A DNA stretch of 16,017 nt from Cymbomonas tetramitiformis (taxonomy: Eukaryota > Chlorophyta > Pyramimonadophyceae > Pyramimonadales > Pyramimonadaceae), in contig LGRX02034493.1 in the NCBI GenBank assembly GCA_001247695.2, positions 1 to 16,017 on the forward strand, given 5' to 3'. The notes under the pieces are model-generated. The model was not told where the DNA came from and searched no databases. It saw nothing but the letters and a program-made list of their open reading frames with translations. Of the stretch, positions 1 through 8,213 are shown in pieces; the first letter of the stretch is position 1, and every line of letters begins with the position of its first letter. The position numbers and the translations under genes are program-made.

Positions 1-385
1 TTCCAGTAACTTGTGTGCGAAACGCGCAATTTATTTCTAAGGCGGATGTTTTGGGTTTGGGTTTGGGTTCGAACCCAAACCCAAAGATGCCAAACAGCCG
101 AGGGCTTCCCGTGCGTCCTAGAGCACGAAACTTGGCACGAATACTGCCAAGATACATATCTTTGAGTTACTTGAAGCTCAAGGCTTCAAGTTACTTGTGC
201 GCGAAACGCGCAATTTATTTCTAAGGCGGATGTTTTGGGTTTGGGTTCGAACGTGACACCCAAACCCAAAGATGCCAAACAGCCGAGGGCTTCCCGTGCG
301 TCCTAGAGCACGAAACCTGGCACACATACTGCCAAGATACACATCTTTCAGTAACTTGAAGCTCAAGGCTTCAAGTTACTTACTT
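1..385. repeat. Tandem repeat, about 184 bp, two copies
   Basis: Two copies of a unit starting near 10 and 194 share the cttgtg(t/c)gcgaaacgcgc opening, the TTTGGG-rich hairpin, the ccgagggcttcccgtgcgtc stretch and a closing hairpin. The closing hairpin is clearest at 352-378, with 11-bp arms taacttgaagc/gcttcaagtta around a 5-nt loop. In the second copy the central hairpin carries an extra gtgac-like insertion. The short reading frames here (15-224 plus, 178-366 minus) follow the repeat and show no protein features. The array probably continues beyond the left edge. This is satellite-like or mobile-element-terminal DNA of unknown identity. Confidence 0.85.
56..85. repeat. Perfect 30-bp palindrome of TTTGGG/CCCAAA
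   Basis: The arms 56-70 (tttgggtttgggttc) and 71-85 (its exact complement) meet at ttcgaa with no loop. The second unit keeps the structure at 234-270 as 13-bp arms with an 11-nt loop, so the hairpin, rather than the exact sequence, is maintained between copies. The G-rich strand has only three GGG runs, so it is not a complete quadruplex motif. Confidence 0.9.
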
Positions 386-454
386 GTTTTCAAGCAGAAC
401 ACGCCGTGAGTGTCTATTGTGGCAAAGATGGCAAATAATAAAAGTCATTATGCG

Positions 455-564
455 GAAAGAGTCGTTATTCACGGCCGTGACTTTTAGATTCACGGCCGTG
501 AATCTTTCCGAATGGAACCAAAAACCGTTCGATTAAAATCGGACGGTTTTTGGTTCCATTCGGA
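455..564. repeat. Palindrome cluster with 58-bp foldback
   Basis: Three nested symmetries are visible. The motif ttcacggccgtga occurs twice, and its second copy sits inside a perfect 20-bp palindrome at 486-505. The octamer cggaaaga (455-462) pairs with tctttccg (503-510). At 507-564 a 28-bp stem folds around a 2-nt loop: 507-528 pairs exactly with 543-564, then one T:G pair, then cgatt/aatcg. No coding or transposase sequence lies inside. It resembles the terminus of a small non-autonomous DNA element or a foldback sequence. I cannot identify a family, and no flanking target-site duplication is evident. Confidence 0.85.
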
Positions 565-1494
565 CATATGGACATCACGGCAAGACAACTCTTCAGTGTA
601 ATATTTCGCATGCTGGCATGGCGATAGCTCAACAGGTACAATACAGCGTCATGGATGCATGCACCGGTAATAGCCGGATGACATCAAAAAAACTTAATCT
701 AAAATCAACATGAAAATGGGTTAATCTAAAATCAGAGAGAAATAATCTAAATTAAATAGCCTGCCAATAATAAGGTTATTGCAGTAGGCCCGCCGTCTTT
801 CCGAGTGTTAGCTCTGCGGATTGACGGGTCGCTTGGGAGCTTGTGAGGGCCAGGTGGAAGCGTGGAACCCTGGCCTCGGAGTTTTGGGACAAGCTAAAAG
901 TAATACGCCCCCGAGACCCTCTCGAGCAATCCCTCCTCCGTTTAATGAAGGAAGGCATGGTTTCTACTCGGGCGGCTACCCCCTGGTGTTGCAGTTACGG
1001 CGCTGCCGTTCTTTTTTGCGCCGCCCGCATAGCGCACACCGCCACCGGGTCCCTGTACCTGCAGAGCCGATGTCCGTATGCATGTTCCTTGTAGCTTCGG
1101 ATGAGTCATGGATGGTTGCCACCGCCTGGCTTGTTCGGTCTCTCAGCATGTGGCATGAATGTCTGTCTCCCTCTCTGTCAGGTGGAGCAGGTCTCTAAGA
1201 GTCTCGCGCACGAAGCTTCTAAGCTAGTTCTAGCAAGCTGCTCTGTCACCTCCACTGCTCTGTCACCTCCACTGCTCTCTGGCAGCGGGTCTCTAGCAGC
1301 GGGTCTCTAGCAGCGGGTCTCTAGCAGCAGCGCTCTTGAACTAGGTCCTCTGGCTCGGAAGCTTCCACTGTGCTACTCTTCAGAGACACTGCCGCCCAAT
1401 GCTGCAAAGCAGCCGCTCACCTGGCAGACCTAACAGGCACCCAAAGCCACATGTGAAGGGGAGGGAATGTGCGACGGAGCGTGCTGGCGTCACC
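565..1494. other. No gene seen; mixed AT-rich then GC-rich spacer
   Basis: The part to about 780 is AT-rich, with the phrase ttaatctaaaatca twice (near 694 and 721). From 780 on it becomes GC-richer and has overlapping open frames in the plus strand (821-1198 and 843-1094) without recognisable domains or a convincing start. It lies directly downstream of the minus-strand YR fragment at 1495-1932, so part of it may be the 3' untranslated end of that decayed element. Confidence 0.5.
1240..1323. repeat. Two adjacent short minisatellites
   Basis: The 17-bp unit gctctgtcacctccact occurs twice at 1240-1273. After eight bases, the 14-bp unit gcagcgggtctcta occurs three times without a mismatch at 1282-1323, followed by gcagcagcg. 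The exact copies suggest recent slippage. Confidence 0.9.
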
Positions 1495-1932
1495 TCATGA
1501 GAGCTCCTTCGCGGCCTCCGCAAACGCGGCCGGAAGGATGAGCCGCTGCTCGTCGTCCAGCTCGCAGTACCTCTCCCAGCAATCGGACTTCCAGTCCCCC
1601 TGCAGCTTGATGTAGAGCTTCTCCACGTTCAGCCGCATGGCTGCCGTGGCCCCGCCCCTACGGAGCGAGTGCCCGGCATACCGCCGGGCTGGGTCCAACC
1701 CCACCTGCACTGCCAGGCTCTTCAGCCCGGCCACCAGCACCGCGTGCGTCATGGGCACCAGCGCGCCCCGCTTGCCCCTCCCTTCCACCTGGAAGAGGGG
1801 CGCCTCCTCCGGCAATCCCTCCGTGGCCAGCATGAGCCGGCGGAGGGCCTCCACCGGGCACAGCCTCGACCCCGGCACCGCCACCAGCGGCACCCAGTGG
1901 TGGCGCTCCCCGCACTGGATGGTCTTCCGATG
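1495..1932 (-). pseudogene. 5'-truncated tyrosine recombinase (DIRS/Crypton-like YR)
   Basis: This is the C-terminal catalytic half of a eukaryotic mobile-element tyrosine recombinase, the enzyme that integrates DIRS-like retrotransposons or Cryptons through a covalent 3'-phosphotyrosine. Reading from about 1932, the frame gives KTIQCGERHHWVPL, then PLVAVPGSRLCPVEALRRL, typical of the region before box II. Next comes GHSLRRGGATAA, which supplies the HxxR pair, and then GDWKSDCWERYCELD with the nucleophilic Tyr. The frame closes at 1495. A stop at 1936-1938 and loss of similarity upstream remove the first catalytic Arg, so the gene is truncated. The longest open frame has only a GTG at 1893 as a start. 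The sequence differs strongly from the YR of the complete element at 8979-10412, so a second family is represented. DIRS and Crypton cannot be separated from this fragment. Confidence 0.8.
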
Positions 1933-1938
1933 GAGTCA

Positions 1939-2393
1939 GCCTTTGGTACTCTTTTCACTCTTCACGAGATGGCTTTGGTTCCTTCGTCGGAGATTCCTAC
2001 GAAGCACCCCCTAGCTGTATCAAGGGGGTGAAGAAGTCAGCCAAGCGGACAATCGGCTTGAGGCTGGTGATGGTCAGATGGTGGTGAACCAGAAGGACCC
2101 GCTAGCTGGTGACATACTCCGCTCAGGTCTCTCTTGTATGTACCTGCGTAGTGCCGAGTTGGCTGACCTTATCTCCTTGAGCTCCGCCGCTATGGTTTTC
2201 ACTATGTGGCGACTCGCTTCCTTCGGTATAAGGATGTTAAGTTTGCCTGGGTGCCTCTTAACTCCTATGCTAGAATGGCATTTGGAGTTTCCACGGTATG
2301 GTTGGCTACACCGTCACTTTGTAAGATACATATCAAGCCATGCGTGTTCGTGCTTGCAGCCAAGTTCTTCTTGGCATCATTAGCTACGATTTG
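1939..2393 (+). pseudogene. Frame-broken coding-like remnant, unrecognised
   Basis: Plausible protein sequence continues through several frames. One frame has MALVPSSEIPTKHPLAV from 1969 and ends near 2031. Another has MVVNQKDPLAGDILRSGLS and AELADLISLSSAA from 2078. A third has ATRFLRYKDVKFAWVPLNSY and ARMAFGVSTVW, ending at TGA near 2393. The switch between the last two falls around 2190, where the alternative frame reads YGFHYVATRF without a break. I do not recognise a family. It begins within about ten bases of the point where the YR fragment loses similarity, so a junction between two decayed elements is likely. Confidence 0.35.
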
Positions 2394-3053
2394 AGCTATC
2401 GACCTTGCCCACCACCAGAGCCTGGGGGCGTCAAGGTCGAACGAAGCGAGGCCCAATCCAGCGGAGTCGAACTCCGTATGCAGCTGGACCACCACATCGA
2501 AGAGGAGGCTCGCGTCGGTCGTCCCGCTGAAATAATGTTTCTTGTCGCCAAGGATACCCTTGGCCCATGTCCGGTGCAGCCGCCCCTTGTAGATCTCGTT
2601 CACCAACCTGGACGGCTCCTGCATGCAAGTATTTCCTCGTCGCAACGTCGGCGTCGGTGTTGGAAGCAGGGTCCGGGTTCGTGACAGTCGGCGATCTCGC
2701 CGTCGGCGTGTTGCGAACATGGTCAGTCAGCCTCAGAGAGGCGTCAATGTCTGAGTCCCTCGTGAGGGACCGTCGGTTTCGCTCGTGTGTGAACACCCAT
2801 AACTCGGAGAGCCTGAGGGGAGATGGTACGCTGGAGCGCGTTCGGGCAATGTCGTGGCTCGTGGGGAAAATGCGACGCCACAGTTACGGAAAGAGCGGTA
2901 GAGCCATGCGAGCGAGGGGCACTGGAAGACGTCGTCGAGGTCGAAGGTGCTGCAGACACCAACCCAATAATCGGTAGCAAGCGGGATCAGGGCAAGTATA
3001 ATACCGTAAATGAACATTGCGTCAACGAAGCCCGGTCCAGGTCGAAACCCCAT
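2265..3053 (-). pseudogene. Frame-broken coding-like remnant, unrecognised
   Basis: Three overlapping minus-strand frames look coding in part. The frame starting at 3053 contains a hydrophobic stretch (AMFIYGIILALIPLATDYWV) followed by STFDLDDVFQCPSLAWLYRS. The frame at 2796-2431 gives NTDADVATRKYLHAG. From about 2620 the frame of 2720-2265 continues with EPSRLVNEIYKGRLHRTW and GDKKHYFSGTTDASLLFDVVV. It could be a degenerate gene, introns of a real gene, or chance frames in GC-rich DNA. No family is recognised, and the 3' end overlaps the plus-strand remnant. Confidence 0.3.
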
Positions 3054-3337
3054 AGTTACGGCTCCAAGTCGCTCACCGTAAACCGCTCATCTCAAAATTC
3101 CCGTGTGTACCCAAACGCGCCGTCGCGCACCAACTCTCATAGCGGCCTAGCCAATCATGGCCAAATTAGCTGTGGAAAAATAGCGTGGAATGGGTCCACG
3201 ACCTACTGGAATATCACGGTTCACGGATATCAGACAGTCCTGGAACCAATATAGATAAACTCTGTTAAGAAAATAAACCCTAAGCTAGATATACCCGGAA
3301 CGGTCTCGAAGTCGGAACGGTCTCGGACCTAGCTACC

Positions 3338-3358
3338 TGTGACACTCGGTGTGTCACA
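3338..3358. repeat. 8-bp inverted repeat tgtgacac/gtgtcaca
   Basis: The arms tgtgacac (3338-3345) and gtgtcaca (3351-3358) flank a 5-nt loop. Just upstream, cggaacggtctcg is present twice (near 3297 and 3313). Downstream, a TATA-like cctataac (about 3451) is followed by aataaa (about 3472), an arrangement also seen in short LTRs that start with TG. I could not find a matching CA end with a target duplication, so a solo LTR is only a possibility. Confidence 0.4.
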
Positions 3359-3563
3359 ACATGAACTTGCGGGTCAATCATCAGCCCAGAGTTGGCTACC
3401 TAAATATCTGTCATAGGGGCCTGCACTGGCTGGGACTCCCAGTCAGGGCTGCCTATAACAGACTATTGGAAATAAATGAATCTCGATCGTCGTCTAAAAA
3501 CCTTCATCTTGACACAATTTTCGTCGTCTAAAAGTTACGATTGTCACGTCATCTGAAGTGTGC

Positions 3564-3604
3564 CACGTAAGCGACACGTAAGCGACACGTAAGCGACACG
3601 TAAG
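3564..3604. repeat. 11-bp tandem repeat cacgtaagcga
   Basis: Three perfect copies of cacgtaagcga and a partial fourth. Each contains CACGT, a core recognised by some bZIP and bHLH factors. Slippage alone is a sufficient explanation. Confidence 0.9.
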
Positions 3605-4050
3605 TCGTCCCGCAATTTTATTACAAAATATTACTCAAATTATTTATTTGTGCATGATGCTTTCGTACTCGGCGAGTCCCGGTAGATTTTTTTGTTGCAT
3701 TTTTGTTCATATGCGTGCATATCATGTACAAGTATGCAAATATGGGTACATCCATGTGCAATTTAGGTCAGCATGCACGGTACACGTTTATGAATGTGCG
3801 TAGTCAGGTGCTTCAATTCCCGTAAAACAAGTTGCAACTGAGATGGATACTAGCATATGATACACAAATCTATATCATCATACACATTTAATCAATATAC
3901 ACCAAATATTTGTCTATGATGTCTTCTAGGCAAGAGATTTCGATCATTTCACAGTGCTAAGGCCATTATATTGCTGATACATTGGAATCTATATCTTCAA
4001 TCCACAATTATTTGCGGCACTTGTAGGTTTTAATTGCGGGGGCCAAGGGC
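3605..4050. other. AT-rich intergenic stretch, nothing recognised
   Basis: The sequence is AT-rich with many atgca/tgcat-type words and no open frame of note on either strand. It ends abruptly at the GC-rich 19-bp minisatellite. Confidence 0.6.
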
Positions 4051-4221
4051 CAACACGCGCGGCGGGTCCCAACACGCGCGGCGGGGGCCAACACGCGCGG
4101 CGGGTCCCAACACGCGCGGCGGGGGCCAACACGCGAGGCGGGTCCCAACACGCGCGGCGGGGGCCAACACGCGAGGCGGGTCCCAACACGCGCGGCGGGG
4201 GCCAACACGCGAGGCGGGTCC
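4051..4221. repeat. 19-bp GC-rich minisatellite, nine units
   Basis: Units begin at 4051, 4070, 4089, 4108, 4127, 4146, 4165, 4184 and 4203. Two types alternate, caacacgcg(c/a)ggcgggtcc and caacacgcgcggcgggggc, giving a 38-bp higher-order period. Because 19 is not a multiple of 3 and the unit has no stops, several frames are open on both strands (for example 4008-4298 minus). These are repeat artefacts. Confidence 0.95.
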
Positions 4222-4789
4222 CACGACACGCGCAGCGTACCGTGGGGTCTTTTAGTATTACGAGTGATCCGACATGCGCCGCAGCCGAAATTTTTCAAAT
4301 AGCGACATTGCTGATTCGTATGAAATGCACCATATTCGTTCTTTCACCCCCCCCCCAGACTCCGTTTTCGAGCACTGGGGTACGACCCCAGACATTGCGA
4401 TGTGATGTGCTGGGACCCCCGAGCGTTGGGTCAGAGTGCCCCCGAGGGGCAGCCTTGGGTCTGAGTGGGGGCCTGTGTGTCTTGACCTCCGGAGAAGGGT
4501 TAGGCGCGCCTTATGCGGCGCGCCGGCTCGTTCAAAGCGCATGCTTAGATCGAACTACGATGGTTCTCCTTCTGGGAAGGTTCTGCTGCAAAATGGAGCA
4601 TTCTCTCCGCACCTCTTCTAGTTGGCACTTCAAGTTGAAGTTCTAGTTTGCACTTAAAGTTGGCAAGTTTGTCAAACAGCACATCGACTATTTTACAGGA
4701 CAGAGCAGCATTCTTTCGCCTTTCGGGAAGCAAGCAACACCACCAGCTCAATTTTCACCCTCGTCACGAAAGTTTGTTTTGACACGAGG
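4222..4789 (+). promoter_or_regulatory. Upstream region of the saposin-like gene
   Basis: This holds a run of nine or more C at about 4349-4358, a GC-rich palindromic patch (ggcgcgcc ... ggcgcgcc, near 4502-4522) and no convincing gene. The ATG at 4790 has A at -3 and G at +4, a good eukaryotic start context. No clear TATA box is seen, and the assignment as promoter or 5' UTR rests only on position. Confidence 0.35.
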
Positions 4790-4955
4790 ATGGCTGTGTC
4801 AAAGAACTTCTGTAGATTAACGTGCATCGCTTTCGTCACCTTTTGTTTGCTTCAAGGAAGATTTGGTTCTGCTTCGGAGGAGGAAAACTCACCAGAAATC
4901 CTCACGCCAAAATTTGTCGAGCTGGAAGACCTGTCGATCGAAGAATTCTGCGAAG
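4790..4955 (+). CDS. Exon 1: signal peptide and start of SapB-like domain
   Basis: The frame starts MAVSKNFCRLTCIAFVTFC, a short basic and polar start followed by a hydrophobic core, with a likely signal-peptidase cleavage near GSAS (residues 26-29). It continues EEENSPEILTPKFVELEDL to EEFCE. Left unspliced, the frame stops at 4982-4984 (64 aa). A GT donor at 4956 (gaag|gtacct) ends the exon one base into a codon. Joined to the AG acceptor at 5180-5181, it reads FCEGCKEFV and restores a CxxC saposin motif, which is the main reason for this model. Confidence 0.65.
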
Positions 4956-5181
4956 GTACCTTCGCAAAATGGCTGATCGGCTGAACATCACATTTTTGTG
5001 TCGAAAACACTGAGGCGATTCGATCGTATAGCATTTTCGTGGCAATGGTGTGTTAAATCTGCACTTTCGTGCGAGTATAGTTTGATCTATGATCTCGACG
5101 ATAGAACGCAGCGCCCTGTCTCTCTCTCTCTCTCGGGGTTCGGTTTGCAGAATATACTTGACCCGCATGTCCTCTTGATAG

Positions 5182-5249
5182 GCTGCAAAGAATTTGTCGG
5201 AGAAATTGATAAGCAGCTAGATGATCCTGTGACGCGCACCGATAAAGAG
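5182..5249 (+). CDS. Exon 2 of saposin-like gene
   Basis: It follows a 226-nt intron that contains a tctctctctctctc tract (about 5119-5132) and a branch-like acttgac before the acceptor gatag. An alternative acceptor at 5152-5153 (tttgcag) is a better consensus, but with the exon 1 donor it runs into a stop. The exon encodes CKEFVGEIDKQLDDPVTRTDKE: amphipathic helix residues after the second Cys, as in saposin-B domains (C..C...V..I...L). It ends at gag|gtaggt, a good donor, in phase 0. Confidence 0.65.
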
Positions 5250-5416
5250 GTAGGTACACTCACCGTATTTCTGTCAAGAATTGCTGTTTTATCTGTTACA
5301 TCGTCTGCTCGATCTTTCGGGGACATCGAGGTCGAAGAAGGCGGTGTGCGATAGTCAGTGCATTGCGACGCACTCACAGGTTTTCTTCCTAATTTTACAA
5401 CTGTCGTTTTCTTCAG

Positions 5417-5512
5417 TTAACAGTTTACTTGAATGAGGTCTGTGAAGAGCTGGATGGCTGGGCCTCTTCGAAAGCTTTGAAAGTGGTCCGTACCTATTCC
5501 CGTCTTCTCATG
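5417..5512 (+). CDS. Exon 3 of saposin-like gene (3' end uncertain)
   Basis: The acceptor at 5415-5416 follows a strong pyrimidine tract (gtcgttttcttcag). Joined in phase 0, it reads LTVYLNEVCEELDGWASSKA, where VCEEL matches the third-Cys helix of saposin-B domains at a suitable distance from CxxC. The end is placed at a possible donor atg|gtcagg (5513). An earlier donor at 5483 (aaa|gtggtc) would put the CHSIM exon 13 residues after that Cys. The frame stays open to a TGA near 5599. Confidence 0.55.
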
Positions 5513-6268
5513 GTCAGGGAGCCTGCTTTAATGTCTCCTTCTCTTACTCCTACGAGTCCCCCCGAATATGTCGTTTTTCCATGCCACGCTTTGACGTGAA
5601 GCGGGTGTAAAGCTGGGCGGTCGCTTTCCTAAAGGTCTCTGATCTGCGAAGAGAATACAGTTATGATGTTCGTTTATCGGAAGGCAGCTCACGTTAAAAA
5701 TGTTTTCAACTGAGAATCTATTCGGAACACAGTGCCACTCGATCATGTCGGTGGGAGGGGCTCAAGATAATCTTCACAGTATTCTGAAGGTATGTTTCCC
5801 GACCTGCGAGGGTCGAAACGGTGAAGAATTTGAAGGATCTTGGTGTGACTGAGGTAGCGTTTCTCCGATTCCGCGGAGCACTCTGCAGAGTCTCCTTGAG
5901 CCCAGATTTAAGAAAGAGATTCCTCGGAGCTCGAAGTTTTCTGGAACTATAAGTGAGAACATCGCAGTGTCACCGGTCATGCGTAGGATAGGTACAATAT
6001 AATGCTGTTTTTTTACCTGGCACTGTGCGCGTCCGTTGTCCACACGGGATTACTGTGGATACGAGAAGTATGCGTTCTGACCGTGAGCTTGGAGTGGTCA
6101 CCGCAGGCTGCCACGGATAGTTCGCCGAAAATGATTTGTCACGATTTGTTCAACGGTAGGTACCCACCACCCAGGTGCAATTGCCTTAATACTGGGCCAC
6201 TTTTCAATAGCTCAACCTTACCCGTTGCAGTTAAGCGTGCCTCGTTTGGCCTCTTGATGCGCTTTCAG

Positions 6269-6538
6269 TCTTCACTGACCCTACGGTGGTATCCAGTGTG
6301 TCATAAGAAGGACCCGAGCTTCAAGAACTCTACTGCGGGACTCGAAGAAAAGAAGGCAAAGAAAGATGGTATGCGAGAAATATCCCAAGAAGAGTATGCG
6401 GAGATGCAAGCAAATGAAGGTCCTGCCGGTGGACAAAACGGCACCAGCAAACCAGAGGCGGTTTCCGTCAATGAATACTGCGAGGGTGAGGTCGAGCTCA
6501 ACGAGCGTCCGGAGAAGTCTGTTTTCCTCTTCTCGTAA
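6269..6538 (+). CDS. Probable terminal exon, charged C-terminus
   Basis: An acceptor ctttcag at 6262-6268 precedes SSLTLRWYPVCHKKDPSFKN, then the strongly charged AGLEEKKAKKDGMREISQEE and a low-complexity tail ending KSVFLFS-TAA. The codon use and acidic/basic character look like a disordered C-terminus. The frame extends upstream to 6002 with a hydrophobic start, but that part contains intron-like pyrimidine tracts and ...gttgcag (about 6230), so I treat it as intron. Membership in the same gene as exon 1 is inferred from strand and proximity only. Confidence 0.4.
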   Translation, partial: SSLTLRWYPVCHKKDPSFKNSTAGLEEKKAKKDGMREISQEEYAEMQANEGPAGGQNGTSKPEAVSVNEYCEGEVELNERPEKSVFLFS

Positions 6539-7084
6539 AAGAAACATCTGAGTTGAAACAAGTCACTTGCCCGAGCATGTTGAGCTGACGTGTGAGGAGG
6601 GACCTGGGGACCTGTGCGCTCGTTTTCCACTCCGGCAAGTCTGGCGATCGATGCGATCCCTCTCACACACAAAGTCACTTGCATAGTTCACCTCCGGGTA
6701 ATAGACTTCAATAGTTCCTACGCATGGCTACATACATCTCGCCTAGCTCAAGCGCTGCCGGGATGCAGGCTGCAAACTCTTAATGCAGGAAGTGAACAAT
6801 CAACTTGATATTGTTGAGACCAGAACCCTGAAAGAGGTGCAAACCCACTGCCCCAACACATCTGCTTCTGCACGAACTGTTACAACCGGAGACTTGCCCA
6901 GGCCCTACCACTGCTGGAATTCCAACCTTTGCAGACTGCTGGAGATCTACCCTCTGTGCTTTCATAGCCGAGAGTCTTCCGGCTGTACTGTCAGCGCCAT
7001 AGGTGCACTTTTTACGCCTGAGGTGTTAGTATAAGTCTACCCTGCGCTGACACTGCTTGAGAACTGCTCCTGTGCTGACACACC
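6539..7084. other. No gene seen between host gene and minisatellite
   Basis: Only short frames are present, with no domain or splice pattern I can support. The sequence grades into the GC-rich array after about 7080. Confidence 0.5.
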
Positions 7085-8032
7085 CGCAAGTCCACCCTCG
7101 CACTGTCCCAGCCGCAAATCGGCCCCCTGCGCTGTGCCGGGAGCAAACCCGTCCCCTGCGCTGTCCCGGGAGTAAACCCGCCCCCTGCGCTGTCCCGACG
7201 GCAAACCCGCCCCTTGCGCTGTGCCGCCCGCAAGTCCTCTCCCCGTGCGCTGTGCCGCCCGCAAGTCCTCTCCCCGTGCGCTGTGCCGCCCGCATGTTAA
7301 CCCCCCCTGTGCTGTGCCAGCCACAAGTCCGCTCCCGGCGCTGTCCTGGACTCAAGTCCTCATACCTGTGCTGTCCCAGCCATACGACTGCCCCCTGCGC
7401 TGTCCTGGACGCAAGTCCTCATACCTGTGCTGTCCAAGCCATACGACTGCCCCCTGCGCTGTCCGGGACGCAAGTCCTCATACCTGTGCTGTCCCAGCCA
7501 TACGACTGCCCCTGCGCTGTCCTGGACGGTCCTCATACCTGTGCTGTCCAAGCCATACGACTGCCCCTGCGCTGTCCTGGACAAGTCCCCATACCTGTGG
7601 CTATTCCCACTGATACGAACGCCCTGCGCTATCCTGACCCAAAGTCCCTCATACCTGTGCTGTCCCAGCCATACGACTGCCCCCCGGCGCTATCCGGACG
7701 CAAGTCCTCATACCTGTAGCCGGCCCCAGCCATACGATCGCCCCTGCGCTATCCTGACGCAAGTCCTCATACCTGTGCCGTCTCAACATACGACTGCCCC
7801 CTGCGCTGAACCTGGGACGCAAGTCCATACCTGTGCTATCCCAATATACGACTGCGCCCTGCGCTGTCCTGGACGCAAGTCCTCATACCTGTGCTGTCCC
7901 AGCCATACGACCGCCCCCTGCGCTGTCCGGGACGCAAGTCCTCATACCTGTGCTATCCCAGCCATACGACTGCGCCCCTGCGCTATCGTGGCCGCAAGTC
8001 CGCCCCCTGCGCTATCCTGGACGCAAGTCCTC
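7085..8032. repeat. Minisatellite: 28-31 bp units becoming a 59-bp dimer
   Basis: The left part (to about 7335) repeats a 28-31 bp unit with cores such as gcaaacccgccccctgcgct and gtcccggga. From about 7340 two diverged versions alternate to form a 59-bp unit: one half has gacgcaagtcctcatacctg, the other has gctgtcccagccatacgac. The dimer continues imperfectly to 8032, where the retroelement interrupts it. The unit lacks stop codons in several frames, giving open frames of over 200 codons (7057-7719, 7427-8113) that encode Pro/Cys-rich repeats. I read them as by-products. Identity to the block at 15839-16017 shows the array was once continuous. Confidence 0.9.
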
Positions 8033-8213
8033 TTTCTTTGCAGTGCAAATTTTTGTCTCATGTCTTTTGGCACAATGAATGCTTTTTTTGTCTCATCTCT
8101 TTTGGCACAATGAATGCTTTAGGTGAAAGTACACATTTGGATTGCCGGAATCCGAATCCCAAAACGGCAGACTCTGAGCTGACTAGCATGTCAGCCCAGG
8201 TCTGCTGTCCCAC
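8033..8213 (-). repeat. B2, 3'-terminal split direct repeat
   Basis: This is the terminal copy of B1 with the same internal 35-bp duplication (about 8050-8119) and the same palindrome (8167-8205). It borders minisatellite sequence on its outer side and the G-rich 17-mer on its inner side. The terminal boundary is exact to one or two bases, since the C at 8032 could belong to either side. Confidence 0.92.
8167..8205. repeat. 39-bp interrupted palindrome in B2
   Basis: The arms gcagactctgagctgac and gtcagcccaggtctgc are complementary except for one mismatch and one extra base, and flank the 6-bp core tagcat. The identical arrangement is kept in B1 at 8683-8721. Arms flanking a 6-8 bp core are the usual form of a tyrosine-recombinase crossover site, so a YR-binding role is a reasonable guess. 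An RNA hairpin at the 3' end of the transcript is an equally simple alternative. Confidence 0.7.

Larger units (their letters stand above)
4790..6538 (+). other. Multi-exon gene: signal peptide plus saposin-B-like domain
   Basis: This is the whole-gene model; individual exons follow. The start at 4790 gives an N-terminal signal peptide, then an acidic segment, then the beginning of a saposin-B-like helical domain spread over exons 2 and 3. A candidate exon at 5733-5789 (CHSIMSVGG...) resembles the later Cys-containing helix of such domains and is followed by a good donor (aag|gtatgt). An open stretch at 6269-6538 with Lys/Glu-rich sequence ends in TAA at 6536-6538. Saposin-B domains are secreted or lumenal and bind lipid or assist folding, so an endomembrane or extracellular role is inferred. 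The middle exons (5513-6268) are unresolved, and the gene may end differently. Canopy-family proteins are an alternative, since they share CxxC and a later VC(D/E). Confidence 0.55.

Noticed and set aside
3338..3540. Solo LTR with TG start, TATA-like box and AATAAA
   Set aside because: I found no convincing CA end with flanking target duplication, so it is kept only as a possibility.
4008..4298. Arg/Pro-rich frames over the 19-bp repeat
   Set aside because: They are repeat-driven frames on both strands; the unit length is not a multiple of three.
6002..6268. Hydrophobic N-terminus of the 178-codon frame as a separate membrane protein
   Set aside because: The stretch includes pyrimidine tracts and AG acceptors typical of intron sequence, and the downstream part alone looks coding.
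7085..8032. Possible CRISPR array
   Set aside because: Units are contiguous diverged tandem repeats without constant repeats and unique spacers, and the context is eukaryotic.
7057..8113. Long Pro/Cys-rich open frames across the minisatellite
   Set aside because: Several frames are open because the repeat unit has no stops, and the repeat peptide changes frame from unit to unit. There is no start context or conserved end.
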